DNA from: Gracilinema caldarium DSM 7334
Lineage (GTDB): Bacteria > Spirochaetota > Spirochaetia > Treponematales > Breznakiellaceae
DNA length: 64,000 nucleotides
Assembly: GCF_000219725.1 (NCBI RefSeq)
Contig: NC_015732.1
Coordinates: forward strand, 2,046,001 to 2,110,000
Direction: 5' to 3'
Part shown: one piece after another, positions 1 through 9,373 of the stretch
How positions within the stretch are numbered: position 1 is the first letter of the stretch
Layout: every line of letters starts with the position of its first letter
Made by a program: the position numbers and the translations under genes
The notes under the pieces: generated by a model
The model's database searches: none
What the model was told of the DNA's origin: nothing
Seen by the model: only the letters and a program-made list of their open reading frames with translations

Positions 1-2
1 AT

Positions 3-299
3 GCAGTCAAGGCTATGGAAGCCTCTATGACACCTGAACAAATTCACCGTGCCCGCGCGGAAGCTGAGCGCGAGATACTCTCTATTCGGCTCGCTGAACT
101 TAGAGAGCGCCGGGGAATTAAGCAAACTGACGTAAGGTCCTTTAGCCAAACTGCTGTGTCTAAATTAGAACGGCGAAAGGATATGAAGCTTTCAACACTT
201 ATTGAATACCTTGAAGGGATTGGTATGGGCCTTGAACTTCGTGTATATCCAAAGGATGCAAGGGAGCCGCAAAAACCTGAGACACTTCTACGAGTTTAG
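3..299 (+). CDS. XRE/HigA-like antitoxin, 5' end probably outside window
   Basis: This is a small DNA-binding protein of the kind that serves as antitoxin and autorepressor in HigBA-type toxin-antitoxin pairs. The reading frame is open to the window edge, so the true start may lie upstream; the first ATG inside is at 15. Seen: an N-terminal helix rich in Arg/Ala/Glu, then a helix-turn-helix in which SQTAVSKLERRKDMKLSTL matches the recognition helix and following segment of short HigA-like regulators, and a C-terminal strand. In this family the toxin gene usually lies just upstream, so a HigB-like gene is expected outside the window. A lone XRE regulator is the alternative. Confidence 0.7.
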   Translation, partial: AVKAMEASMTPEQIHRARAEAEREILSIRLAELRERRGIKQTDVRSFSQTAVSKLERRKDMKLSTLIEYLEGIGMGLELRVYPKDAREPQKPETLLRV

Positions 300-402
300 G
301 TTCAAACCACCTATTATTTAGCTACCATGGCCCTTACAATCGGCGGAACAGTGAAGTTCTAGGATTGCGAAGAACTTCTGTTTAAGAGGTCTGCGTTGTT
401 TG

Positions 403-442
403 GGGGATGTTCCTTTTACTTTTACGTAAAGGGAACATCCCC
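403..442. terminator. 17-bp hairpin between the antitoxin and gltD genes
   Basis: Arms 403-419 and 426-442 pair over 17 positions with one G-T wobble and a 6-nt loop. It lies between convergent genes, downstream of gltD on the minus strand and of the antitoxin gene on the plus strand, so a bidirectional terminator is likely. Neither side has a clear T-run, so it may instead protect a 3' end. A weaker hairpin (8-bp arms 353-360 and 371-378) lies closer to the antitoxin stop. Confidence 0.5.
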
Positions 443-477
443 ATTTGCTTTCATTACAGTTGCCTAACTAAAGGTCC

Positions 478-1935
478 TTACTGCAAATTCTTAATAATTG
501 CTTCTGCGGCAGATCGGCCGTCGGAAATGGACCGGACTACGAGGCTTGCGCCAAAGCGGGAGTCCCCGGCGGCCCATACCTTGGGATTAGAAGTGTGGAA
601 GGTGCCCCGGGTACGGATATTGCCCCGTTCATCAAGTTCAAGGTTAAGATCCTTTACAAGACCTTCCTGAACGACATGGGTAAAGCCCATTGCCAACAGT
701 ACCAGGTCAGCCCCGATTTCAAAGTCAGAACCGGGGATTTCTGTCATGGTCCAGCGGCCATCCTGTTCGGTCCACTCAACCTTACAGGCTTGAATGGCTT
801 CCACCTGGCCGTTCCGGCCAATAAAGGCTTTGGTATTGACCGACCAGAGCCGTTCACAGCCTTCCAGGTGGGAGCTGGAAGTTTTCAGCACCTTTGGCCA
901 GAGCGGCCAGGGTTCATTGGGACTGCGATGCTCCGGAGGCTTCGGTAAAACTTCAATCTGGGTAACCCGGATGGCTCCCTGACGGTTAGCCGTACCGACA
1001 CAGTCGGCACCGGTATCACCGCCGCCGATAACCACCACCCGCTTACCAAAGGCGGTAATCGGTTCCACCCCATCTTCACAGGCTTCCTGTGCACAGGAAC
1101 GATTCTGCAGGGCCAGATAATCTAACGCCTGAACGATACCCTTCAGTTCTCTGCCGGGAACGGTTAGGTCCCGGGGCTCCCGGGCTCCAACGGTAAGCAG
1201 CACCAAATCAAATTCTTTTTCCAGTTCCTTAGGATCTACCATGACCGAATCGGTGCCTGCGGTTCCGAAGCCATAGCGGGCAGAGCCTATACGGGTGTTG
1301 GTCTTAAAGACAATCCCTTCGGCTTCCATAATGGCTACCCGCCGATCAATAAAATTCTTGTTGAGCTTAAAATCGGGAATACCATAGCGGAGATACCCCC
1401 CGAGCTTGCGGTCCGCTTCATAGACAGTAACCGTAAAGCCCGCACGGTTCAGGTAATAGGCCGCTGACAGCCCTGCGGGCCCGCCCCCTACAACGGCGAC
1501 CTTTTTCCCGTTCCGCTTTTTAGGCGGCCGGGGAACCACCAGCCCCAGTTCATAGGCCTTTTCGATGACCGCAAGTTCATTCTGTCGTATGGTAACCGGT
1601 TCGTCGTTGGCGCCGAGCACACAGGATGCCTCACAGGGGGCAGGACACACCCGGCCGGTAAATTCCGGGAAGGGGTTGGTGTTTTCGAGAATAGCCCAGG
1701 CTCCTGCCCAATCACCGCGGTACAGCTTATCCTGCCATTCAGGCATCACATTATGCACAGGGCATGCCCAATGACAGAAGGGCACACCGCAATCCATACA
1801 GCGGGAAGCCTGGAGCCGCCGTTCTTCATCGGGTAACTGCAGTTCCACCTCGCTGTAATCGTTTATCCGTTCTTCGACCGGCCGGTAGCCGGCAACCTTT
1901 CGTTGTATCTTAAGAAATCCCTTTGGATCACCCAT
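478..1935 (-). CDS. gltD: Glutamate synthase (NADPH) small subunit
   Basis: This is the beta subunit of bacterial glutamate synthase, which takes electrons from NAD(P)H through FAD and iron-sulfur clusters to the large subunit, where glutamine and 2-oxoglutarate become two glutamates in the cytoplasm. The 485-residue length is normal. Seen: N-terminal cysteines for two 4Fe-4S clusters beginning CMDCGVPFCHWACP (Cys46, 49, 54, 58), with a second group CPAPCEASC; an FAD-binding GGGPAG motif near residue 150; an NADPH-binding GGGDTG motif near residue 306; and a C-terminal AAGD segment typical of the flavin fold. The start codon lies one base after the gltB stop, so the two genes are cotranscribed and probably translationally coupled. 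Confidence 0.97.
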   Translation of the reverse strand: MGDPKGFLKIQRKVAGYRPVEERINDYSEVELQLPDEERRLQASRCMDCGVPFCHWACPVHNVMPEWQDKLYRGDWAGAWAILENTNPFPEFTGRVCPAPCEASCVLGANDEPVTIRQNELAVIEKAYELGLVVPRPPKKRNGKKVAVVGGGPAGLSAAYYLNRAGFTVTVYEADRKLGGYLRYGIPDFKLNKNFIDRRVAIMEAEGIVFKTNTRIGSARYGFGTAGTDSVMVDPKELEKEFDLVLLTVGAREPRDLTVPGRELKGIVQALDYLALQNRSCAQEACEDGVEPITAFGKRVVVIGGGDTGADCVGTANRQGAIRVTQIEVLPKPPEHRSPNEPWPLWPKVLKTSSSHLEGCERLWSVNTKAFIGRNGQVEAIQACKVEWTEQDGRWTMTEIPGSDFEIGADLVLLAMGFTHVVQEGLVKDLNLELDERGNIRTRGTFHTSNPKVWAAGDSRFGASLVVRSISDGRSAAEAIIKNLQ

Positions 1936-1936
1936 T

Positions 1937-4900
1937 TTATGCCCTCACTGTAATGTCTTCCTGTTCCCGGACTTCATACAGTTTCCGGTCCAGTTCCGCC
2001 AGTTTCATCTGTTGGAGTGCCCGCTTGTATTCCAGGGGCAGTACCTTGATAAAGTAGGTTCGATATTCCCGCCAGGAATCGAGGATACCCCGGGCATACT
2101 CACTGCCGGTCCAGTAGACATGTTTGCGAATCATGTCCTTTACAAAATTTTCATCCTCTTCGTTATCCAGATGAGAAAGCTCAACCATACCCTTGTTCAG
2201 GAAGAACTCGAAATCCCCATCCCGATCCATGACATAGGCGATACCACCGGACATACCGGCGGCAAAGTTCCGTCCTACCCGGCCAAGAACAACAAGTCGG
2301 CCTCCGGTCATGTATTCAGCCCCATGATCACCGGTGCCTTCTACAACTGCCACAGCTCCGGAATTGCGAACACAGAACCGTTCTCCCGCCACACCGGCTA
2401 CATAGAGCTCACCAGAGGTAGCACCATAAAGCACCGTATTTCCCACTATGATGTTCTCGTTGGTTTTAAAGGTTGAACCTGCCGGCGGTGCAACTATGAT
2501 ACGTCCCCCCGAAAGCCCCTTTCCCAGATAGTCATTGGCATCACCGCTCAGACGGAAGGTAATACCCGGAGCAAGGAAGGCGCCGAAGCTCTGGCCCGCA
2601 GAACCGGTAAAGTCCACGGTCACAAAGTTTTCCGGCAAGCCCTGGGAGCCAAAGCGTTTTGATACCTCATAGGAAAGCATGGCGCCGACGGCCCGATCGG
2701 TATTATGAATGGGGAATTCCAGAGCCGTGGGTACCTTTTTATCCAGGGCAGCAAAACAGCGTTCAATGAGTTTTTTATCGAGTACATCATCAATTTTATG
2801 GATCTGATGCTGCACACAGTACCGCGCGTCTCCGCCGGGGATATCCGCAGGACCTTCCACTTTGGTTAAAATATCTCGGAGATCTACCGTGTTTACCTTG
2901 AACTTATCCACCTTCCGCTGAACCAGCAGGTCAGTTCGGCCAACGAGCTCATCAAAGGTTCTAAAGCCCAAAGAAGCCATAACTTCCCGGGTCTCCATGG
3001 CGAGGAAACGGAAAAAGTTGATGAGATATTCACTCTTACCGGTAAACTTCTTTCGCAATTCCGGATCCTGGGTAGCCACCCCCATGGGGCAGGTGTTTTC
3101 GTGGCATTTACGCATCATCACACAGCCCATAACGATAAGGGTTGACGTACCAAAGCCGAATTCCTCTGCCCCGAGGAGGCCTGCAATAACGATGTCCCGG
3201 CCGCTCTTAAGCTGACCGTCGGTCATCAACTTGACCCGCCCCCGAAGTCCATTGAGCACCAGGGTCTGATGGGTTTCGGAAAGACCCAGTTCCCAGGGGA
3301 GCCCCGCATGGCGGATTGAGCTCTGGGGGCTTGCACCGGTACCGCCGTCATAACCTGAGATAAGAATGTTATCCGCATGAGCCTTGGCCACACCGGCGGC
3401 GATGGTCCCTACCCCGCTTTCGGATACCAGTTTAACGCTGATCCGGGCATTGGGATTGGCATTTTTAAGGTCAAAGATGAGCTCCGCCAGATCTTCGATA
3501 GAATAAATATCATGATGGGGTGGCGGGCTGATGAGGGTAACCCCCGGGGTCGAGTGCCTGGTTTTTGCAATGATGGCATCAACCTTATGGCCGGGGAGCT
3601 GGCCCCCTTCACCAGGCTTAGCACCCTGGGCAATCTTAATCTGGATTTCTTCTGCATTCGCCAAATACTCGCTAGTTACACCAAAACGGGCAGAGGCAAC
3701 CTGTTTTATTGCACTGCGGGCCCAACTTCCATCGGGACGTACCTTAAAGCGTTCAGGGTCTTCACCACCTTCACCGCTATTGGACCGGCCATGAATAGAG
3801 TTCATTGCGATCGCAATGGTTTCATGGGCTTCCTTGGATATGGAACCGAAGGACATGGCTCCGGTCGTAAAGCGCTTCATAATCGATTCAACGCTTTCTA
3901 CTTCTTCCAGCGGGATGGGTCCCTTTGGTGCACCTTTGACAGTGCCCGGTTCAGCAAAATCCATGAGTCCCCGCAAAACATGGGGACTGCGGTTCAGTTC
4001 ATCAACCTTGCTGGTAAATTCCTTAAATTTCTTATAATCCCCAGAACGTGTAGCCCACTGGAGGAGATAGATGGTCTCAGGGTTCCAGGCATGTTTTTCG
4101 CCGAACTTCCGCCAGCGGTATTGGCCGTCTCCGGCGAGTAGGTTCTCAAATACCGTGGGACTCGATCCCTGCTGGGTTTCATAGGCTGAGCGGGCTTCAC
4201 GGTACCGGGCAACTGCCTCGGCCTCAAGTTCTGCAAAGCCCACACCGCCGATTCGGCTGGTGGTACCCCGGAAACACTTTTCGATAACCTCAGAACCAAG
4301 ACCTATGGCTTCGAATATTTGAGCACCCCGATAGGACCGGAGCGTACTGGTACCCATTTTACTCATTATTTTGAGGATGGCCTTCTGGATACCCTTCAGG
4401 TAATTCTTTTCAGCGTGTTCATAGTCTCCTGCCCGCTCTGCATCGGCACTTCTACAGATTGCAGCAATTGATGCGAGGGCTCCATAGGGCACAATGAGGT
4501 CCGCCCCATAACCAAAGAGCAGGGCAAAGTGCATGACCTCCCGGGGATCGGCAGAATCTACTATAATAGAAGCTTTCATACGCAGCCCTGCCTTAATGAG
4601 CCCATGGTGCACCGCTCCCGTGGCAAGGAGAGCTGGTATTGCACAGCGGCTTGCTTCTGGGGCCAGGGCGGAACGATCAGAAAGGATGATCAGTGAATGC
4701 CCCGACTCAACAGCTTTTATCGCTTCATCGACGAGGCGATCCAGGGCGGTTTCCAGGTGTCCCTTTCCAGCAGCAGGTTGAACACTTCCTATACTGGGGA
4801 CATAGAAGGTGGCGTCTAAGGTTTTATACCTAAATGCAGGGTCATGCCAGGCTTTTATACGTTCAAAATCCGCCAGGGTCATGACAGGGTTGAGAATTTT

Positions 4901-6610
4901 AAGCCGATGGCAATGCTGTTCGGTTTCTTCAAGCAGATTCTGCTGGGGCCCCACAAAACTGGTCAGGGTCATAACGAGCTCTTCCCGGATTGAGTCGATG
5001 GGCGGGTTGGTGACCTGGGCAAAGACCTGCTTAAAGTAGTTATAGGGCCGCTGGGGCTTTTCGGAAAACACTGCGATAGGGGTATCGGTACCCATGGAGC
5101 TGGTGGGTTCCTGACCGCTCTCAGCCATAGGCAGGAGGAGGTTGTCCCGATCTTCCCGGGTATACCCAAAGGCCCGCTCCATGAAGAGAACCGTGGTTTC
5201 ATCCGCCGGCTGGATCACCGTTTTCCCGATGGCAATTTCGGGCAGTTTTTCCAGGGTAAGGACCTGCTTTTTCACCCATTCGGCATAGGTTTTTTGGGTG
5301 GCTATCTGCCTTTTCACTTCCTCATCGGGAATGATGCGGCCTTCCTCCAGGTCTACCAGGAGCAGTTTTCCCGGCTTTAGACGCCCCTTAAGGGCGACTT
5401 CTTCGGGAGCAAAATCCTGAACACCGGTCTCACTGCCCATAACGATGAGGCCTTCCTTGGTAATCGTATAGCGTGAAGGACGGAGTCCATTCCGGTCCAG
5501 GGTTCCCCCGACATAGCGGCCATCGCAAAATACAACTGAGGCAGGTCCATCCCAGGGTTCCATCATACAGGCATGGTATTCATAAAAAGCCTTGAGTTCC
5601 TGGGGGATAGGATTTTTATCATTCCAGGACTCAGGGATCAGCATCATGAGCGCATGGGGGAGACTGCGGCCAGCAACAACCAACAGTTCAAGCACATTAT
5701 CGAGGCTGGCGGAGTCACTCTTACCCGGTTCTACAATAGGGAGGATTTCCTTAAGGTCCTCACCCAGCACCGGATGAGCAAGCAGAGCTTCCCGGGCAGC
5801 CATCCAGAAGCGGTTTCCCTTGACGGTGTTGATTTCACCGTTGTGAGCAAGAATCCGGAAGGGCTGAGCCAGCGGCCAGGCCGGGAAGGTATTGGTGCTG
5901 AATCGGGAATGGACCATGGCTACCGCCGTGGTAATAGCAGGGTTTGTCAGCTCGGTAAAATAGGACCTGAGCTGGCTGGACATCAACATACCCTTATATA
6001 CAATGGTTTTACTCGAAAGAGACGGAAAATGAGTATCCTGAGCCTCGGCAAATTCAGCTGTTTCGCGGATTGCCTTTTCAAAACGTTTTCGGAAAATATA
6101 GAGCCGTAATTCCAGTTCCTCAAGGGCACTGTTTTTTTCTGGTACAAGAAATAGCTGCTTAATCACCGGCTCAGCCTTCTTTGCAATAATACCGATGACT
6201 TCAGGGTTGGTGGGTACATCCCGGGAAGCCAGAAGAGAAAGACCGGATTTTTTAGCAAGATGTTCTATTTCTTTAAGGATAGCATCCCGAAGTTTTTCAG
6301 CTTTTTTATCATGAAGGGGCCCGGGTAAAAAAAGTAATCCCGTTCCATAGGTTCCCTTTTCAGGAAGATTGGGAACAAGACTTTTATAGAAATCGTGGGG
6401 AATTTGCAGGAGGACCCCTGCACCATCACCGGTTTTATTATCAGCACTTTCGGCTCCCCGGTGTTCCATCCGCTCCAACACTTCCAAACCACGTTCGAGA
6501 ATATCGTGGGAAGTTCGGCCTTTGATATCGGCGACGAAACCGATACCACAGGCATCATGTTCATAGGCCCTGTCATAGAGGCCCGTAGATCTTTGCTGGT
6601 GATCGCCCAT
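1937..6610 (-). CDS. gltB: Glutamate synthase large subunit
   Basis: The alpha subunit hydrolyses glutamine and passes ammonia through an internal tunnel to 2-oxoglutarate at an FMN site. Seen in 1557 residues: a class II glutaminase domain with the predicted catalytic Cys21 in ACGIGF, preceded by a 20-residue leader expected to be removed; a central domain (about 480-770); an FMN/2-oxoglutarate domain (about 830-1200) with the 3Fe-4S cysteines in CVMMRKCHENTCPMG near residue 1160; and C-terminal GxGxG beta-helix repeats. The start is supported by the Shine-Dalgarno sequence GTAAGGAG just upstream. It is the first gene of gltBD; its leader holds a promoter, an inverted repeat and a terminator-like hairpin. 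Confidence 0.97.
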   Translation of the reverse strand: MGDHQQRSTGLYDRAYEHDACGIGFVADIKGRTSHDILERGLEVLERMEHRGAESADNKTGDGAGVLLQIPHDFYKSLVPNLPEKGTYGTGLLFLPGPLHDKKAEKLRDAILKEIEHLAKKSGLSLLASRDVPTNPEVIGIIAKKAEPVIKQLFLVPEKNSALEELELRLYIFRKRFEKAIRETAEFAEAQDTHFPSLSSKTIVYKGMLMSSQLRSYFTELTNPAITTAVAMVHSRFSTNTFPAWPLAQPFRILAHNGEINTVKGNRFWMAAREALLAHPVLGEDLKEILPIVEPGKSDSASLDNVLELLVVAGRSLPHALMMLIPESWNDKNPIPQELKAFYEYHACMMEPWDGPASVVFCDGRYVGGTLDRNGLRPSRYTITKEGLIVMGSETGVQDFAPEEVALKGRLKPGKLLLVDLEEGRIIPDEEVKRQIATQKTYAEWVKKQVLTLEKLPEIAIGKTVIQPADETTVLFMERAFGYTREDRDNLLLPMAESGQEPTSSMGTDTPIAVFSEKPQRPYNYFKQVFAQVTNPPIDSIREELVMTLTSFVGPQQNLLEETEQHCHRLKILNPVMTLADFERIKAWHDPAFRYKTLDATFYVPSIGSVQPAAGKGHLETALDRLVDEAIKAVESGHSLIILSDRSALAPEASRCAIPALLATGAVHHGLIKAGLRMKASIIVDSADPREVMHFALLFGYGADLIVPYGALASIAAICRSADAERAGDYEHAEKNYLKGIQKAILKIMSKMGTSTLRSYRGAQIFEAIGLGSEVIEKCFRGTTSRIGGVGFAELEAEAVARYREARSAYETQQGSSPTVFENLLAGDGQYRWRKFGEKHAWNPETIYLLQWATRSGDYKKFKEFTSKVDELNRSPHVLRGLMDFAEPGTVKGAPKGPIPLEEVESVESIMKRFTTGAMSFGSISKEAHETIAIAMNSIHGRSNSGEGGEDPERFKVRPDGSWARSAIKQVASARFGVTSEYLANAEEIQIKIAQGAKPGEGGQLPGHKVDAIIAKTRHSTPGVTLISPPPHHDIYSIEDLAELIFDLKNANPNARISVKLVSESGVGTIAAGVAKAHADNILISGYDGGTGASPQSSIRHAGLPWELGLSETHQTLVLNGLRGRVKLMTDGQLKSGRDIVIAGLLGAEEFGFGTSTLIVMGCVMMRKCHENTCPMGVATQDPELRKKFTGKSEYLINFFRFLAMETREVMASLGFRTFDELVGRTDLLVQRKVDKFKVNTVDLRDILTKVEGPADIPGGDARYCVQHQIHKIDDVLDKKLIERCFAALDKKVPTALEFPIHNTDRAVGAMLSYEVSKRFGSQGLPENFVTVDFTGSAGQSFGAFLAPGITFRLSGDANDYLGKGLSGGRIIVAPPAGSTFKTNENIIVGNTVLYGATSGELYVAGVAGERFCVRNSGAVAVVEGTGDHGAEYMTGGRLVVLGRVGRNFAAGMSGGIAYVMDRDGDFEFFLNKGMVELSHLDNEEDENFVKDMIRKHVYWTGSEYARGILDSWREYRTYFIKVLPLEYKRALQQMKLAELDRKLYEVREQEDITVRA

Positions 6611-6658
6611 TGTGGCTCCTTACAAAAGAGGAATCATCAGCGTTATACATTATTTTGC

Positions 6659-6687
6659 AAGTTTATGCAATAGCACTGCATAAACTT
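6659..6687. promoter_or_regulatory. Perfect 11-bp inverted repeat in the gltB leader
   Basis: AAGTTTATGCA at 6659-6669 is repeated in inverse at 6677-6687 with a 7-nt spacer. It lies about 10-40 nt downstream of the predicted gltB transcription start. It could be an operator for a nitrogen regulator or a leader hairpin; the symmetric AT-rich form favours an operator. Confidence 0.5.
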
Positions 6688-6702
6688 TCATATTGCTAAA
6701 AA

Positions 6703-6732
6703 ATTATACAAATAGGGTGTATAAACGGACAA
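6703..6732 (-). promoter_or_regulatory. Predicted sigma70 promoter of gltBD
   Basis: On the minus strand, TTGTCC (6727-6732) and TATAAT (6703-6708) are separated by 18 bp. The start would fall near 6697, giving a leader of roughly 87 nt. The -35 box touches the T-run of the hairpin at 6739-6771. Confidence 0.6.
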
Positions 6733-6812
6733 AAAAAACGCCGTTACCGTAAGGAGGAACCGGTAACGGCGCAACGTAAAAACTTTTGATGCCCTGCATA
6801 TGAACCTACGTC
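6731..6812 (-). ncRNA. Candidate ~82-nt small RNA or attenuated gltB leader
   Basis: A minus-strand promoter at 6819-6848 predicts a start near 6812. An intrinsic terminator follows: a perfect 11-bp stem (6739-6749 with 6761-6771) and then eight consecutive U residues. No minus-strand gene lies upstream for this terminator to serve, and gltB has its own promoter downstream. The 11-nt loop reads GTTCCTCCTTA on the RNA strand, complementary to Shine-Dalgarno sequences including that of gltB. Two readings are possible: a free small RNA, or a premature terminator in a longer gltB leader. A 31-codon open frame from an ATG near 6801 could be a leader peptide, but it is not enriched in Glu or Gln. 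Confidence 0.45.
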
Positions 6813-6818
6813 TACTAT

Positions 6819-6848
6819 AGTATACAACAAAATAGTACTAGAATTCAA
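6819..6848 (-). promoter_or_regulatory. Predicted promoter of the small-RNA candidate
   Basis: On the minus strand, TTGAAT (6843-6848) and TATACT (6819-6824) are separated by 18 bp. It is back to back with the plus-strand promoter at 6862-6890 and fires toward the terminator hairpin at 6739-6771. Confidence 0.5.
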
Positions 6849-6861
6849 GGGTAAGATGACT

Positions 6862-6890
6862 TTGACGGAATAAAAAAATCCGGTTATGCT
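6862..6890 (+). promoter_or_regulatory. Predicted promoter of the sensory cassette, leaderless
   Basis: TTGACG (6862-6867) and TATGCT (6885-6890) are spaced by 17 bp. Only CAAGTT separates the -10 box from the ATG at 6897, so the predicted start of transcription is the A of the start codon. There is no Shine-Dalgarno sequence. Confidence 0.6.
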
Positions 6891-6896
6891 CAAGTT

Positions 6897-7892
6897 ATGA
6901 AAAAGTGCTTGCCCTTTCTGATTGGTAGCCTTGCATTGATACTAATCGGTATACTTGTTTGGCAATTATCAATTTTACGGACAATACAAGATTCGCTTTC
7001 CGTAGCACCTATCCCCAATAAGTCACGAACCCCCATTTTTCATATTGTTGCACTTCTTTATGCCCCCGAAAGGGACTCTTTTTATGAGCAGGCCTTTTCA
7101 AACATGCAAAAGACAGCCATAAATAATAACTGTGTGTTACAACTATTTCAATACTCTGAATCCCAAAGCAATGAAGACATTAGAAAGCTGCTCCATCTTA
7201 TCCGAGATATCAATCCTGATGGTCTCATTATCTCATTACCTTCAATTAGCTCATTCAATCAAGAAATTACAGAAATAACGAACAAAGGTATTCCCATAGT
7301 TACTTATGAAACTGAACCCCTAACCGGTAAACACATTGCACATGTAGGGACAAACTCATTTGAATTAGGGAAACTAGCAGGAAGTACCCTACGGAATCGT
7401 TTTCCTGAACCACAAAAAGTGGGCATTATATTATCCTTTGGTGGTGGATATGGAACAACCCAAAATGCATCTTTTCTTCAGGGTTTACAGTATAGTATTA
7501 GAGATTCATCAGCATATACAATAGCTCTTGTTCGAACAGTAAAAAATCAGCATATCGGTGTAGAAACCTACATAAAAGACATAATTAAAACAGATCCACC
7601 CTTAGATATAATTATATGTACTACAGCCAGGGATACTGAAGCTATGGCACAAGCACTCATCGACCTGGACCGAGTCGGGAAACCAATGATTATCGGATTT
7701 GGCGATTCACCAACAATACGCACCCTACTTTCAGAAGGTGTTGTTGGTGCCACAGTGACTAGAAACCCAGAAATGGGGGGAAGGCTTGCAGTAGAAAGCA
7801 TTATTGCGCTTATACAAAACAGCCGCATTAATATTTTTCAGGATCCAGGAGCAACTAGTTTATATCCGGAACAGATCTGGTCAGTAAAATGA
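6897..7892 (+). CDS. Membrane-anchored periplasmic sugar-binding protein (sensor accessory)
   Basis: This is a type I periplasmic binding protein of the ribose/LacI fold. One hydrophobic segment (about residues 5-25) has no lipobox or obvious cleavage site, so the protein is probably anchored in the inner membrane facing the periplasm. The binding domain (about 40-325) contains typical strands such as GIPIVTYE and KPMIIGFGD. Its stop overlaps the kinase start by ATGA, so the two are translationally coupled. This matches known sensory modules in which a binding protein hands ligand status to a LytS/YesM-type kinase, as in the XylFII-LytS-YesN system. The sugar cannot be read from the sequence. 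Confidence 0.8.
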   Translation: MKKCLPFLIGSLALILIGILVWQLSILRTIQDSLSVAPIPNKSRTPIFHIVALLYAPERDSFYEQAFSNMQKTAINNNCVLQLFQYSESQSNEDIRKLLHLIRDINPDGLIISLPSISSFNQEITEITNKGIPIVTYETEPLTGKHIAHVGTNSFELGKLAGSTLRNRFPEPQKVGIILSFGGGYGTTQNASFLQGLQYSIRDSSAYTIALVRTVKNQHIGVETYIKDIIKTDPPLDIIICTTARDTEAMAQALIDLDRVGKPMIIGFGDSPTIRTLLSEGVVGATVTRNPEMGGRLAVESIIALIQNSRINIFQDPGATSLYPEQIWSVK

Positions 7893-9373
7893 GAATAGTC
7901 AGTACAATTCGTAAGAAAATAGTAATCACAGCCCTTGCACCAGTTCTCATTCTTGCAATGACAGCATTGTTTACCGTGTTTACAATTACTTCTGCTGTAC
8001 AAGGTGTACAAGGCCTATTTATAAAAAATTATTATATGCAGGAACTACTTACGGAGGTGAATTATATTCAAACAGCCCTTTCATCATATATGGCAACTAA
8101 AAACTCTGAGGATTTGCGTAAAGTAATTCATTATTCCCGCTCAATAACTGATAAAGCTGTTCAATTAGACAAAGAAGTCTCTGCAGATCAGGAATCTCTG
8201 TTAGAACGAAACATTGCATCACTCATTGGAGAATTTATTTCAGCAAGTAACAATGCAGTACAATCAAAACGAGGAAGAAATCTATCGGAATATACTCAGA
8301 GACTTCAACGTGTAGAAGAGTTAGCAAGTTTAATTCAAGAAAGAACCAATTTACTCATGCTCGATCGTATGAAAATTCAATTATCTGCCTTTTCGGTATT
8401 TTCTAAAAATGTAACACTTATACGAAGCTTAAGTCTCAGTATGATTCTTGTTGCTTTGTTTTTTAGTATATCTATTATTTTTTATTTTACTGACAAGATA
8501 AGTGCACCAATTATCCATTTAGGGAATGCAGCGAATCAAATTGCTTCAGGTATATATGATGAACAGGAACTAATGGTTGAAGCGGATGACGAAATTGGGG
8601 CAACGGCCCGTGCATTTAATTTGATGAAAAAATCTATCATACAATCCTTTAATGAAATTAAAAACAAAGCAGAAATTGAACGAGCACTGATGGAACAACA
8701 AATGAAAAACCTTGAAATGACTAGCCTTTTAAAAAATGCAGAGTTATCCGCTTTACAAGCGAGAATAAATCCTCATTTTTTATTTAACACCTTGAATACT
8801 GGCATCCAGCTTGCTGTTGTAGAAGATGCAGATCGAACCCGCCGGTATCTGGAACAACTTACCAAACTAATGCGGTATTCTTTCAGAGATCTGGATATTC
8901 CGGTTGCCTTAGCCGAAGAAATGGACAGCATGAGATCTTATTTATATCTTATGTCAATCCGATTTCCCGACGTATTTGATTTTTCAATGCAAATAATCAG
9001 CCCCGCAGAGCATGCAATTATTCCCAAAATGACAATTCAACCCCTTGTGGAAAATGCTATTCGTCATGGGTTAAAAGATATGACAAGTAGTGCAAGTCTC
9101 ACAATTCAGGCTTATGTTGATGAATATCAACGATTATATATTAATATTGAAGACAATGGTAACGGTATTAGTCCCAATCGCATAACAGAAATTTTCAATG
9201 CCGCCGATCATGGAACTACACTAGATAAAAATGGCGAAGGCGGCATGGGTATGGTAAATGTTATTCAACGGTTACGATTATTTTCTGGAGAATGGGATGT
9301 CATACAAATTGAACCAATTACACCTAGAGGAACTAGAATCATAATTTCTTTGCCCTACAGGGAGCATACATAA
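7889..9373 (+). CDS. Sensor histidine kinase, LytS/YesM (His_kinase PF06580) type
   Basis: This is an inner-membrane kinase that would autophosphorylate in response to the neighbouring binding protein and phosphorylate the YesN-type regulator downstream. Seen in 494 residues: a first membrane segment (about 11-35), an extracytoplasmic helical domain (about 36-180), a second membrane segment (about 181-200), a HAMP linker, a coiled-coil region, the phospho-acceptor His296 in ARINPHFLFN, the N box PLVENAIRHGL, and G-box glycines in GEGGMGMVNVIQRL. It overlaps both neighbours by a few bases. The codon use is strongly AT-rich compared with gltBD. Confidence 0.93.
   Translation: MRIVSTIRKKIVITALAPVLILAMTALFTVFTITSAVQGVQGLFIKNYYMQELLTEVNYIQTALSSYMATKNSEDLRKVIHYSRSITDKAVQLDKEVSADQESLLERNIASLIGEFISASNNAVQSKRGRNLSEYTQRLQRVEELASLIQERTNLLMLDRMKIQLSAFSVFSKNVTLIRSLSLSMILVALFFSISIIFYFTDKISAPIIHLGNAANQIASGIYDEQELMVEADDEIGATARAFNLMKKSIIQSFNEIKNKAEIERALMEQQMKNLEMTSLLKNAELSALQARINPHFLFNTLNTGIQLAVVEDADRTRRYLEQLTKLMRYSFRDLDIPVALAEEMDSMRSYLYLMSIRFPDVFDFSMQIISPAEHAIIPKMTIQPLVENAIRHGLKDMTSSASLTIQAYVDEYQRLYINIEDNGNGISPNRITEIFNAADHGTTLDKNGEGGMGMVNVIQRLRLFSGEWDVIQIEPITPRGTRIIISLPYREHT

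Noticed and set aside
3377-4141. Plus-strand frame of 254 codons within gltB
   Set aside because: It lies wholly antisense to conserved glutamate synthase sequence and shows no protein-family features.
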